Shown: piece by piece, positions 35,683 through 47,464 of the stretch
Numbering within the stretch: the stretch's first letter is position 1
Layout of the letters: every line of letters begins with the position of its first letter
Source: Tetrapyrgos nigripes
Lineage: Eukaryota; Basidiomycota; Agaricomycetes; Agaricales; Campanellaceae
Length of the DNA stretch: 64,000 nucleotides
Direction: 5' to 3'
NCBI GenBank assembly: GCA_013368315.1
Contig: JAACJM010000037.1
Location: 434,001-498,000, forward strand
Notes under the pieces: generated by a model
What the model was told of the DNA's origin: nothing
What the model saw: the letters and a program-made list of their open reading frames with translations, nothing else
The model's database searches: none
Position numbers and translations under genes: made by a program

Positions 35683-35703
35683 GAGAGAGAGAGAGAGAGA
35701 AAG
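35683..35703. repeat. GA microsatellite
   Basis: About ten uninterrupted GA/AG units within a family A body. Confidence 0.8.
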
Positions 35704-35729
35704 AGACAAGAGAGAAAGCTGTCAGGTGC

Positions 35730-36045
35730 CTTGGTTACAACTTGGTTACCAGCTGGTCCGAGAAAGTCGTGAATGACGTCATGGTGTTGGCGGCTGTGAG
35801 TAGCAGCTGTTGCCGTAGAGGTCCCATCCGTCTTGGGTCAAGAAAGGACTAAAATTCGACGGCGACTTGGGCTATGTCATTATTTGTTCATGGTTGACAA
35901 CAGCTTGGGTCGGATCAAAAAGCCGACGTCATCCTCGTTTGGTTGTCGGCATCATAGAGACTGGCCAATAGCAATTGCAGATGTGGAAAAGTTGCGATTG
36001 AATTGCAAAGGTCACCTAATTTAACTCAGCCTAAAGGCCTCGTAA
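35730..36045 (-). repeat. Family A element, 5' part and body
   Basis: On the minus strand it starts TTACGAGGCCTTTAGG, then CTGAGTTAAA. The plus-strand segment CCTTGGTTAC..GGTCCGAGAAAGTCGTGAA matches the body of the 27.9 kb copy. The left end is diverged or truncated, and it lies 50 bp from the Helitron terminus. Confidence 0.55.
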
Positions 36046-36093
36046 TCCCTCATACTTTAGTCTCAAACAAGCTTTACAATCCATGCCTTTGTC

Positions 36094-36173
36094 ATGGAGG
36101 CTCGCTTCGCTCGCTCCACTCCTCCGGCATGAGTCGACAGCTTGTAGGGGGCTGCGCCCCCAAATCCCGCTAG
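36094..36173 (+). mobile_element. Helitron-type 3' terminus on the plus strand
   Basis: GGGGGCTGCGCCCCC (36147-36161) forms a 6-bp stem with a 3-nt loop. After 8 nt comes CTAG (36170-36173), then T. A second palindrome (GGCTCGCTTCGCTCGC region, 36099-36120) lies upstream. This is the canonical arrangement of a Helitron right end. It lies 160 bp past the 3' end of the decayed Helitron ORFs but points the other way. Confidence 0.55.
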
Positions 36174-36330
36174 TCAGCGCTGTCGCGCCTCCATTCCACT
36201 GTAAAAAGAAATTCATCATTGAACAACAAAATAAAATTAGTTTCATGTTCAGAGCTCAATCAAAGTACAAAGCATAGTAGTTACAGTGATGTCAATAGTA
36301 TAAACTATGTTATAAGTCTTACAGTCTCTA

Positions 36331-39300
36331 TTATCTGCAATGCATAGTCAGTGTCAGTTCATTTATGTGCAGTATCCAGCAATACTTACCTTCTCCAAAT
36401 AGTACCTTTACTCGCTGACTTGAAGTGCACCTTGATAGGGAGTAAAAACTGATATCTGTAAGTCTAACCCCAGATTGCCCTTGAGATTTGTTGATAGACA
36501 TTGCAAAGGCAAGGTGAACTGGAAACTGACAACGCCTCAGTGTAAATGGGAGATCCAGGTTCCCAGGTTCAATATTCAGGCGAGGTGTGAAAATATTTTT
36601 GCCAGTGTGATCCCCACCAATGATCCTTGCCTCTAAGACACACATGTTTGCTGCAGTGACCACAGCTCTGGTGCCATTGCAAACTCCATTTGATGGATCC
36701 AAATTCTGCAAGATCATAATTGGAGCACCAACTTTCAGTTTGAGATTTGACAGTGGAAGACCTGAACCTTTGATTGAGTTCAGATATTCTATTGAATAAT
36801 TGAAATCGCCCTCTGAAAATGCAGAATCAGCAGTGAGATATGCTAATTCATCTCCTCGAAGCATATTGAGGCATTGTTGGTTTAGCTCATCTACGCTATC
36901 ATTTCTAGCTGAAAGTATGGTCCACTTGAGAAACCAATCATCAGATTCCATAGAAGCTGGATTGATGGTTTGTAGGCCTGGATAGGTTGCTGCCACTAAT
37001 GACTCAGGTGTATCTCCACATTTCATTCCTGGATCCAGTTGAACTTCAAAGTTAGAATCAGGACAATGATTGTGGCCATGCCCAATATCAAGAAGCCATT
37101 TTGCATATTGTCTGTCCTCTTCAGAGCTACTGTCCAACCTCTTGTATTTGGATATCCTTCCAAATATATGACCTTTGGATACACTGGCCAATAATCTGTT
37201 CAGCTGTGCCTTTCTTGACTACTGGAAGAATTTGCTGAAAATCACCACCAAGAACAAGCTTATCTGGCTTTGACCATATATCCTACAAAGTGAGGTCTAC
37301 AGCTTCCTGACAAAAGCGATCCTGCATGGGCACCTCATCCCAGATAATCAGATCAACTTTGCGAAAAAGTTCTCCCAAAAGGCTCTGCTTTTTCACTGAA
37401 CATAATTTCCCCTCATGGATTTTGATTGGTATCTTAATGGTTGAGTGTGCTGTGTGACCACCAATCAAAAGTAATGCTGCAATGCCTGATGAAGCAACAC
37501 AAAGGACAATCTTCCTCTCTGCATGAAGGGCATAACACAGAGTATTGTAACAGAATGTCTTTCCAGTCCCAGCTGGGCCATGCAGAAGAATAATTTGGGA
37601 TCATTATCCATCACTGACTTCTGGATCTCCTCAAAAGCAGCAGATTGCTCTGTATTCAACTTGCTGATATTTTCTTGAGCCTTTTGTCTCTCTTCCTCAG
37701 GATCATATGCTAACTGCTCTGCAATTAACTGATTTCCTTCAAGCTGTTCCCACCACTCATAGTTTGGTTTAGGCATGGAAGAAAATTTTGAGTTTTTCAA
37801 TCCCTCATTTATGCCTCCATGAAATAAAACCTTATCAATAAGATAAAGACCATAGTTATAAATGTCTTCTTCATTAGGATTGACCACTATGCTCTTGCTA
37901 ATGAGTAGGTGCCAGATGTCATCACAAATATATACCTTGAACTCTCCCCAAAGCACTTCAGGCTGTGATGGAGCACAATCTTTAAGGATAGTTGCAAACA
38001 GTGATCTTAACTGTGAACCTGTTTGAACCACCTTTGCTTGCTCTAGGCATTGCCGCCATTCACCATCATCTTCTAAAAGCCCTTGTGCCAAGCAAGCCTC
38101 TCAGAAGGTTGACCATACTTTTCTTTTGTTGTAGCCTGGCCTGTCTGGATCAGGCTCATTGGTGTCAGTTGTATGCAAATCTTCAAAAGACACAGCCCCA
38201 GTGACCACTGTTAGCAATAGTCGCAAGTAGAAGCATTCACCTGCAGAGGGATGGACAAAATACATTCGCCCTATTGCAAAACCTTTCTGTCTAGGTTTCC
38301 ACTCCTTTTTTGTCTTCACCCATACAAATTTTTGTGGAAAGTTCTGATAGAGGGTGCTTCATGCAATAGTTGTTGCCTGGTCTGGATGCTCCTCTGCAGT
38401 CTTCTCATCTGCATTTGCTTCAAACCATCCCATAAGTGTTGTCTTCTGCTTCTGAGCCTGGTTGAGAATATCATGAGCTCCTTGCTCTTCATGAAAAAAA
38501 ACTATCTGCTCTCTCTCTGTGTGAAGAGACAACCAAACCACATTGGGTATTCCTCCATGCATCTCATAATGCATCAATCTCCAGATGGCTTCTGCACAGG
38601 AAATGTAGCAGGCTTCTGCATATTGCTTGATCTCATCTATTGCGGTCTTGTCATGTCCTTTATAGATATACTTGTGAATATACTTGAATGCCTTGATAGA
38701 CATGCAACACTCCAGATTTGCATGGCATTTAAGCTGCATTAATATCCAGGCATTGTAAGGTACCACCCATTGATTGTCTACTTTAACATCTTGACCATTG
38801 ACCTTTTTCATGACATAGCGGCCATTGTCAGGTCATGCATAAGTAGTGTACCCATCTTCAGAGAGTGCTGTTTCACTAACAAAAGGTTTAGGAAATCCCT
38901 TGGTACATTTGCCATGCTTCATACAGGGTGGATCTGGATTGTGGACACCACAGGGCCCATGTATCATATGGCTTATCACTAACTCAAATAGAGTGGGATT
39001 TGTGTCCTTATCTGGCAGCTGAGCAGAGATAAATTTGTCAATCATATGAGGGTCATGGATTCTTGCTTCAGGTGACAGAAATATCAGAATATGTGCATGT
39101 TGCAGCCCTCTCTTCTGGAATTCAATGGTATATACATAACCAACACATTTGCCTAGAATCCCTTTCTCTTGTATATCTTTCAGAACCATTCTCAATTTCT
39201 CTCTAAAGACTCGTGCAACCAAATCTGGCCTTTGCAGATATGTCTGACCTGGTTCCAATGCACTTTTGATTTCCTCACAATTTGGATTTGCTGTGATTGT

Positions 39301-40391
39301 AAGGAAAAAGTCTGGTTTTGAAAAATGCCGTGCCAAAGCAATTGAATCCTGATAAAGTTGGAACATATGCCAGGAACTCCCTATATGTGTAGATGGCAAA
39401 ATATACTTCTGACCCACATTTTCCAAATTAACATCTCCATTGTTTATAGCATCCACCAATCCATTATAAACCTTTGATCTAAGTTTGGCTTGATTAAGAT
39501 GCAAGAACCGCAATCTACTTTGCTCAGTTTGAGCCCAGGCATCAACAACAAATTGTTGAAAGAGAAGACCTGCTCTAAACATATGATCTGACTCATCTAA
39601 AGATGTTCTCTTGTGTATATGATATGCATAATACTCCAACTGTGTCACATACATTTGCTTCCTCTTTCTTGATCCAGAGGTTGTTGCTTCTGGATCTTCC
39701 AAGTCCTCCTGATCAACTGCACCTGCATCGACAGTGATATTATTTGTATCTAAGTACTCTTGTGATAGTTTGAGTTTTGGATGCCAACCCAATTCTCCTC
39801 TTGGAAAGAGTAACATATGAGGGAAATGTGGGCCATCGCTGTGCACAGCACGATAACGAGGCCCAAATCTAGTGTAAACTGTGAGGAGACCGGCATGGTA
39901 GTGGATTGCTGACTGAATAGGAAGGATAACACAGTGATTGCTGAAATCCGGATCAGAATAAAAAAATAACTGAACCAGTGGACGATTTCAGTATAGCCAC
40001 ACAGCAAACAGCAGGTTTGTAAGAACGAGTCCCTTAAAAGGGCCTCGTAGTCAAGCATATTTTTAACTTGTTTGATTGGAACCAGCTGACCACACACTCC
40101 ACATCCATCTTCTTCAATTGCTGATGCAGAAAATTCAGCACACCAATCTGATATAATTTTTATAAATTTTTTAAGCAGAGGTTTTGAAGGAGATTTAGGG
40201 GGAAAGGTATGCTGGCTTTTAATCTGAACAGGATTGACAGGTTTGAAGACAGTAATAGGCTCTCTACACATTGAGTGGCATTGATGATTTTCAAAAAAAG
40301 TAAGTATTTTAGATTTAGAATCTTCTCGAAAATGAAGGTTATAAAAAGCAACCAAGTCTCTCAATGACCTGCAGTTTAAAGACACATACAA
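36331..40391 (-). pseudogene. Decayed Helitron Rep/helicase
   Basis: Rolling-circle transposon protein pieces in order on the minus strand. 40391-40050 has a Cys-rich segment (CGVCGQLVPIKQ). 39835-38833 is a Helitron-like N domain with ARHFSKPDFFLTITANPNCE and the HUH nuclease motif in KRGLQHAHILI. 38811-38359 carries YIHKYIYKGHD with the paired tyrosines. 38091-37465 leads into a PIF1-type helicase. The Walker A GPAGTGKT is intact but in a different frame from the upstream segment, because of a one-base shift near 37600. The Walker B part ([13 protein letters not shown]) is followed by a stop near 37283. 37191-36331 contains later motifs (FAMSINKSQGQS, LSRCTSSQRVKVLF). A family B element interrupts it at 39831-40050. 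It is not functional. Confidence 0.85.
39831..40050 (-). mobile_element. Family B hairpin-ended element inside the Helitron
   Basis: 220 bp with both ends: GGCCATCGCTGTGCACAGCA at the left and AAGAACGAGTCCC then AAGGGCCTCGTA at the right. It splits the Helitron coding region. A TATAGCCACA...GCAAACAGCA block is shared with the copy at 3.2-3.4 kb. Confidence 0.65.
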
Positions 40392-40659
40392 TTCAGACAG
40401 AGGTATTGATTACAGACAAATTGTGAATCAGGTTCAAGAAAACCATATACTCGATACATTGTAGAGCTTGGGTTGATTATTGAACAAGGAAAAGTTAGAT
40501 AATTTTCCAATTGAGGGAAGAAATATATTTGAGATGGCCCTTTGCCTCCTCCACACAAAGAAATATATGATGATTGATCTGTGGAACTTTGTGCTGAAAT
40601 TGGCAGACAGTACACTAGCAAGTTGACTACATTGCGGAGGATGAAGCAAAGGGAACATA

Positions 40660-41654
40660 GAAAGCCCTATTAGTTTTAGATAATATTCTACATTTCCTAG
40701 ATACCCTAATTAGAAAGTACCTACCTAATCTAGTAGTACTGGCAAGCATGGACTGGCGATTAGACTAATATTTCTGTTTTCTTATGTACCTTTTAGCAGA
40801 CATTAAAAAGAAATGTAGAACTGTATAGTAGTAGCTGTGAGTAGTATAAAGGACTAGGTATTTATTGTAGTTACTCAAGCCACATACTGTAGAGTATTGG
40901 TCATCTCACTAGTGCTAGCTGTAGAGACTGCGAAACATGGACTATGCTTCTACCAATTTTACCTCATTTGCATTGAGTATAAACATAGTGTGTGGATCAA
41001 TAGTGTTGAATCAAATTTGTTGGTTTTGTGTTACCTTTTGTGTGTCCTCAGACTTGTGAAACTGGTTATAAGGCATTTGGGCCTACAGATTGTGAATTGA
41101 AACGGTTGGTTATACCTTGTGGACTTGTTATAGTCTTTGTGTGTTGAATTTGTGTGCACTCATGCAAAAATCCTACCAAAACCCCCAAAAGTCCTTGTAG
41201 TACAAGTGAACTGTTGAGTATTCTGACCACTCAGAACACTCGCACTTTACAATTTGTATAAAAGTCTTTGAGCTTGTGTTTGTTCTACACTTACACAAAA
41301 GACACCTATTAATGGCAAGGAATATTGTGCCAAAGAAACCTGGATCACATACTAAAGTAACACGTAGCAACAATAGAGGAAGTTACGTGCCCTTGACTGC
41401 CAGGGAAGCTAGTGGAGATAAGAGATTGGTGACCAGTAGAAAGTGATGCCCAACATCAGGTAGGTCAACCTAGAGCTGTTTAAGAAAGCTTGCCACAGAT
41501 ATGATGGGCAAGGGCAAGGTCCTTGGTGATTATTAGAAGACAAAGTTAGATAAAGATAAAACAGTGATAGAGGTATGACACTCACACTGAACATGAATAG
41601 CAGCCAAGTTGGAGACGAGGTAAGCTTTGGCAGCTTCCTGGAGAGCCATGACTA
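40660..41654. other. Gene-free AT-rich stretch beyond the Helitron
   Basis: May include the lost Helitron 5' end; no TC-start terminus could be fixed. Confidence 0.35.
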
Positions 41655-42336
41655 TGCTGTACTAAAGTGGAAATAATTATTTCCCTCTGAGAACGCCATT
41701 TCCGAACTCAAAGAGACCTTTTCCGAATACAAAAGCATAACATGGACACCCAAATTCACAAAGTAAGTATTGAATTCAGAGAGTTGAAAACTGAGCTCCT
41801 TAAGTCAAGTACCAAATTGAGGGGATCAATGACCGAATTCATGAAGTAATTACACAATCAAAAGAGTTGAGTCCTGACTACTGATTTATGATTTGCCAAA
41901 TACTTGTAAATGGCCCGAATACTTACAAGTGTTCCGAATACTTGCAGATGTAGGTCCCAAATCACCATCTCAGATTGTATCAGTCCAACCTGCAAGAAAA
42001 CCAGCAAAATGGCCAAAAAAGGGTCAACCTGTGAAAAAGAAGCCAATTTGGATTTTTTGCACAGTATTATTGCCATACGCATCTGCAAGTATTCAGCAAA
42101 TCATAAAGCAGTAATCGGGAGTCAACTCTTTGGATTCAGTCATCAATCCTCTCAATTCAATACTTACCTTCAGGAGTTCAGTCTTCAACTCTCTGAATTT
42201 GATACTCACCTTTAAGAATTCAGAATGATTGTGGATTCAGATGTCACACATCATGCTTTGGCGTTCAGAAAAAGCCTCTTTGAGTTCAAAAATGGTGTTT
42301 TCAGTAGGAAATAATTATTTCCACTTTAGTACAGCA
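41655..42336. mobile_element. 682-bp foldback element with perfect 30-bp TIRs and TA duplication
   Basis: The ends are exact inverted repeats over 30 bp (41655-41684 and 42307-42336), beginning TGCTGTACTAAAGTGG. TA stands immediately outside both ends. Almost the whole element is an imperfect inverted repeat around about 41995: AACTCAAAGAG pairs with CTCTTTGAGTT, TATTGAATTCAGAGAGTTG with CAACTCTCTGAATT, and CAAATACTTG/CTTGCAGATG with CATCTGCAAGTATT. It has no transposase frame. Confidence 0.8.
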
Positions 42337-43204
42337 TACATGACTGCGGAAGACTGGAAACAACGCAAATCCCTATCCCACGTCATTATGAAACACCTGT
42401 ATGCATTACAAAAAAGGCAAGCCCAGGGAAGAGAATAGACAGTCAGAAAGAGAGAGATAAGGAAGGCAGGATGATAGGAGAGAGTTAATCACCTAAGCAG
42501 TCATGTCATTTACTCATACACAAGTAGACAGTGTGATGTGGTTGAAATAGAAAAAAGTATCAGCATCATATATGCATGACCATAGAGAGAGAAAAGAAAG
42601 AACAGTGAGAAGAGAGTAAGTGAGCCAGAGCAGCCCATTTGACCCACAGTCGAACCCAGCCCACCAAAGTCCAAGTTGAAAGAAACACTCACTGTAACTT
42701 CTCTATCAAACATACACTTTCCCTTTCAACAACAATGAGTGTATGAGCTCTGTTCAGAACCTATCTTGTTTTCCAGAGAAAGGAAGATGCGGTGAGGAAG
42801 TGGACAGGTGCATGGGTCCAAGGCAAAAGATCATGGTTATCAAGAAGAGAGACATCTAGAAGGACATAACTTGAGACTAAGTGCAAAGATAGAAACAACA
42901 TTAGAGTGAAAACAAGAAGAATCCTCACCATATGACTCAACTCACCAATGCAGGTCAGAAGAAAAACCAGTTACTCCAATGAGAAGCTGCTGATAAGTGA
43001 GAACAAACTCCGGTGAAAAGGTTTTATGGTCGCAAGTTGTGCATTGAGAGTGAAGGAAAAGGCTAACCAAAAGTGTTAAATGAAAGGAAGAGGGAAGAGA
43101 GAAAGACTGAAGACACTGATGTGGTTGTTTGCCTACAGGTTGTAGGTAAACAAATGACAAATGTGTAAGTGGGTAAAATTGGAAAGAAGAGCGGGAATAA
43201 TTGG
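42337..43204. other. No gene seen
   Basis: AT-rich, purine-biased on the plus strand; short frames only. Confidence 0.4.
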
Positions 43205-43276
43205 GGTGCCAATTAGACATAGCCACATGCAGAAATCGAGTGTAAAGAACTCAGCCTCATTCTTCGGCCTCGTAAT
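43205..43276 (-). repeat. Family C element 5' end fragment
   Basis: On the minus strand it starts ATTACGAGGCCGAAGAATGA, then ACTCGATTTCTGCATGTGGC. No 3' end was found to the left. Confidence 0.55.
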
Positions 43277-43459
43277 TTCAGACATTTAGGGACATGTCTA
43301 ATTCAGCATTTCAAAAATTCTACTGTCCCACCAATTCAACATTTTAGATACATAGGAGCCAGTCTGATCCAGCATTCCATAAATTCTGTTGTTGAATGAT
43401 TCAGCATTTTGTCCATGTAATCCAGCATACTTAGGGTCCACAGGGACCAGGACATAATA

Positions 43460-44460
43460 TGGATCTTAAGTTGGTCCTCTATCTGCATCAATGCTTGTGG
43501 GGACCTAAGAACTGGGATTCCACCTTCTTTTTGAGTGTATAATGTGGTAGAATGGTGAGAGTAATCCCATCTTGCTGGTAACTTATAAGTACACCCAGTA
43601 CCAATATCCTCTATCTGTGTTGATGCTTCAAGTCATGGGAATTTAATTAAAGAACTGGGATCCCCACCTTCTTTTTGAGTGTAGAATATGGTAAAATCAT
43701 GAAAATAATCTCATTGTGTTGATAACTTATAAGTACAGCCAGTGCCAATATAGGACCACCAGCAGGCTCAGTTGGTCCTCTATCTGCGTCAATGCTTGTG
43801 GGGACATAAGGACTGGGATTCCACCTTTTTGAGTGTAAAATGTGGTATAATAGTGGAAATGATCCCATCGTGTTAATAACTTATAAGTACACCCTGTGCT
43901 GATATAGGCCTACCAGTGGGCTCAGTTGGCCCTCTATCTGTGTCAATGCTTGTGTGGACCAAAGAACTGGGATTCCACCTTTTTGAGTGTAGAATGTGGT
44001 AAAATAGTGGAAATAATCCCGTTGTGTTGATAAATTATAAGTACACCCTGTGCCAGTATAGGCCACCAGTGGGCTCAGTTGGTCCTCTATCTACGTCCAT
44101 GCTTGTGGGGACCTAAGAACTGGGATTCCATCTCCTTTTTGAGTGTAGAATGCAGTAAAATGGTTGAAATAATCCCATCATGTTGATAACTTATAAGTAC
44201 ACCCTGTGTTGATATAGGCTGGTCCTCTATGTGTGTCAAGGCTTGTGGGGACCTAAGAACTGGGATTCCATCTTCTTTTTGAGTGTAGAATGCAGTAAAA
44301 TGGTTGAAATAATCCCATTGTGTTGATAACTTATAAGTACACCCTGTGCCAATATAGGCCTACCAGTGGGCTTGGTTGGTCCTCTATGTGCATCAAGGCT
44401 TGTGGGGACCTAAGCACTGGGATTTCACCTTTTTGAGTGTAAAATGTGGGAAAATGTGTG
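43460..44460 (+). repeat. Tandem repeat, about 7 units of 140-160 bp
   Basis: Units start with TTGGTCCTCTATCTG near 43470, 43606 (diverged), 43768, 43926, 44079, 44219 and 44375. Each runs through CTGGGATTCCAC, TTTTTGAGTGTA-AATG and AACTTATAAGTACACCC. It is not coding. Confidence 0.8.
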
Positions 44461-44589
44461 GTTAGCTTTGATGTGTTCGTTCAGGAGCATACAGCATTGG
44501 GAAGCAGGGATAGAACCAGCTCTCCAGAGTTGAATGTGAATGTGAATGTAATTGTAGCCATTGTTTGTACTCGTGGTATGGATAGACAA

Positions 44590-45025
44590 AACTCAGCAAT
44601 TTGAACAGACCAATCAACTTGTTAAGTACTAATGTAGCATTTACAGACCTACCAACTCAGCAATTCCAACAGACAGATTGACTCTCTAAATATGAACTCA
44701 GCAATTTGAATGGACCAATTGACTCACTAAGTACTAATGTAGCATTTGCAGACCTACCAACTCAGCAATATCGACTCTCTAAGTATGAACTCAGCATTTT
44801 GAATGGACCAATCAACTTGCTAAGTACTAATGTAGCATTTGCAGACCTACTAACTCAGCAATTTGAACAGACAGATCAACTCTCGAAGTAGAAACTCAGC
44901 ATTTTGAATGGACCAATTGACTTGCTAAGTACTAAGGTAGCATTTGCAGACCTACCAACTCAGCAATTCGAACAGACAAATTGACTCTCTAGGTACAAAT
45001 TCAGCATTTTGAACAGACCAATCAA
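44590..45025 (+). repeat. Tandem repeat, about 4 units of about 110 bp
   Basis: Units contain ACTCAGCAATTTGAA, then AAGTACTAATGTAGCATTT, then GCAGACCTACCAACTCAGCA. It directly follows the 43.5-44.5 kb array. Confidence 0.75.
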
Positions 45026-45604
45026 CTCGCAATTTGAACTGACCAATCAGGTGGCTCAATGATGAGCTCCTTTCTTATGTGGTGGCAATGATGCAGGATG
45101 ATTCTGTATCCCATATTTCTACGTTTTGTAGCTCCTCTTGGTTTGCACATCAAGATGATTTTGCTGTCAAGATCACCACACACCCACTTGTACACATTCC
45201 AGGATATTTGATATATCTTTCCCACTGTTTTTGGCCTATTCATTTTTCTTCTTCATGCCCACTGACTCGTGTATGAAGACAGAGCAATTAGAAAATGCTA
45301 TGTGAATGAAAAAATGATCACGTTTTTGAAAAATGCTAAATTCCAACTCGGTACTGTTGTGACAGTATTATTTCAGGGTATTTTCATTCATTTTCTGTTT
45401 CTTTTCTTCATCAGTCACTGCCTTTTGATCATCATTTTGTTCATCCTTTGCCCTATCTTTTGTTCATCTTTCCTTGATCATCTATGCACAGCTACTATCC
45501 CCTGTTTCATCATTTGTTCATCTTTTTATGATACATCTCTTACAGGGACACTATGCACAGCTTGTTCATCTTTTGTTCATCTTTTCATGATACATCTCTT
45601 ACAG

Positions 45605-47170
45605 GGAAAGGTGCCACTGCTTTGCATGGCAAGGTATGAGGCCCTTTTTCCTGTTGAGAGTGTCTACATGTGTGTTCAAGTACTAGAGGGCTTATTCAAT
45701 CAATTATCTTGTATTCCTTAGCAGATCATACTACTATTTACATGCAGATATGCAAATGGTACTCAAATGCAGTGGCGGCGACTCAGAGATTGATGAAGAG
45801 GGAAGGACAAAGTCTGGAGCAATAGAGCTAATGAAAGAAACAAAAACATAGTGAAGCTTTAAACCATGGTGACTACTAAGGAGCCTTCTTCGCTGGGTAA
45901 GATTTGAAGCTGTCACAATGCAGGCCATATGAGATAGATCATGGCAGTATATGAAGATAGAAAGAGAGTAGGGTTGGACATTATGATTGGGGAAAAAAGA
46001 AAAAGAAAGAAAAAGGGGAAGAAATCAAAGACTCAATGATCCAGAGTACATCACTCAGTCATACCAATACTCATTGTTGTCTTCGACATTCCCCACTCCA
46101 CTCTCATTCTCACTCAAGGTGGGCTCCGATTGACAATTCACAAGGCTGAACATTCGTCCCCTGTAGCTTTGTAAAAGACAAGTTTATTTGATGACAACTT
46201 TCTAAGATTCCCTGTAAAGGCGGAAGAGAGAGGCAAATTTCATGTTAATAAAAGAGGATGTCATTGTCACGGACTACATACCTACAAATATGATTATCTG
46301 TCAACGTGGTTGAGAATATCACTCTCATACTCCCTGCAGTGAGTTGATGGCGACATCCAGAACACCACTTCTAAGAAAACTGTCAATGTCAAAAACCATT
46401 AACGCCAGTTGCAAAAAAAAAGAAGTGAAGAAGGAAGTCCAGAAAACTGAAGAAATATGATGACGACGCAATGTACTAGCTACACAATCACTGATACCAA
46501 TACCCTGTACTCTTATAGCCACAGCCATGTCTGAAGGCTCCCTGAACGAATAATCTGTCATTACACTAACTTCTCCTGATGCTGTACCAACTATTCCGTC
46601 ATTGTTTCGTTGAAAGAAGTTTTTGGCCCAGTTGCGATGGGAACTAGGAAAACTACTTCAGGGGTTTAGCTGGGTGTCGTAATGTAGCAGACAGATAGGG
46701 TAGTAAGGGAGACATTTGGCGAGAGGGGAGTTCTCAGCACAGCGTAGCGACAACCAGTAGTGATAGCAAACTGGGTCTGCCAAGGGCTCAGGTTCATCCT
46801 CGTAAATCTTCGCTTTCAACATGTCAATAGTAGTCCAGTTTAGGTGGCCACATTTGCTGATAGTGCATACATGAGGGCACTGTATAAAGATGACCAGGAG
46901 CCAGGAGGAGTCAGGAGGAGTCAATGAAGAATGGATGGTGATGGTTGCAGACTGAGAGCTTGACGGTTGAGAGATGACCCATCAATGATGATGTGGTTGT
47001 CGACGTCAATGGCCCTTGGATCCAGTCCAGACTGAGTCTAGACATTTCAGTTGTCGGGATGGCTAGAGACTGGCTTGATTTGAGTGGCAATGAAAAGGGG
47101 TGGGAGTTTGAGGTTGTGGTAAAATTTTCGAGGTCGACATAAGTTAACTTGGCCTTAAAGGGCCTCGTAA
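45605..47170 (-). mobile_element. Family A element nested in the LTR-like sequence, itself interrupted
   Basis: The 5' end at the right (TTACGAGGCCCTTTAAGG, then CCAAGTTAACTTATGTCG) runs into body sequence down to about 46950 that matches the 59.1 kb copy. The 3' end block is at the left (45605-45650, GCCACTGCTTTGCATGGC). About 1.25 kb of unrelated sequence separates the two parts. Confidence 0.55.
46080..46930 (-). other. Unassigned sequence with possible exon-like frames
   Basis: Minus-strand frames at 46924-46658 and 46561-46325 with plausible splice sites between them, but no motif or family. It lies inside the interrupted family A element, so it is probably another inserted sequence. 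Confidence 0.2.
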
Positions 47171-47464
47171 CTTTGATTGTTCTGGACAGTTCTCTGATTC
47201 CTTTCTTTGCTTTGCTCAGCTTTTATCTTTATTTCTGTTCTGTATATATAAGCTTAGAGTAGTAGCTCCCTAGTCCCCATCTTGACCTCTTCGTCTTGGG
47301 ACTAGGTGAGGATCTCATGTATTTCTTGTTTTCACTTAATATTAACTTTGTCTTGGGACTAGGTTCTCATTGTCTTCTGTCTACTGTTGCTCTGTCTACA
47401 TCTACTGCTTTGAGCCAAGTGTGTGCTCTTTACCACAGGTGCTCACTCCAGAGAATGATGTGTT

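Larger units (their letters stand above)
45360..47437 (-). mobile_element. LTR-like sequence interrupted by other elements
   Basis: 45360-45600 and 47171-47437 together are the reverse complement of the uninterrupted 437-bp sequence at 55366-55802. Orientation is set by a TG...CA layout and the TATATAAGCTTAGAGTAG region, but no internal retrotransposon genes are present. The interruption begins and ends with family A terminal blocks. Confidence 0.65.

Noticed and set aside
36331..40391. Functional Helitron
   Set aside because: Frameshift before Walker A, stop in the helicase and a 220-bp insertion make an active protein impossible as read.
45269..45721. 150-codon frame, hydrophobic
   Set aside because: It is an LTR-like sequence with a tandem duplication and the start of a family A element; the matching copy at 55.4-55.8 kb is not coding.
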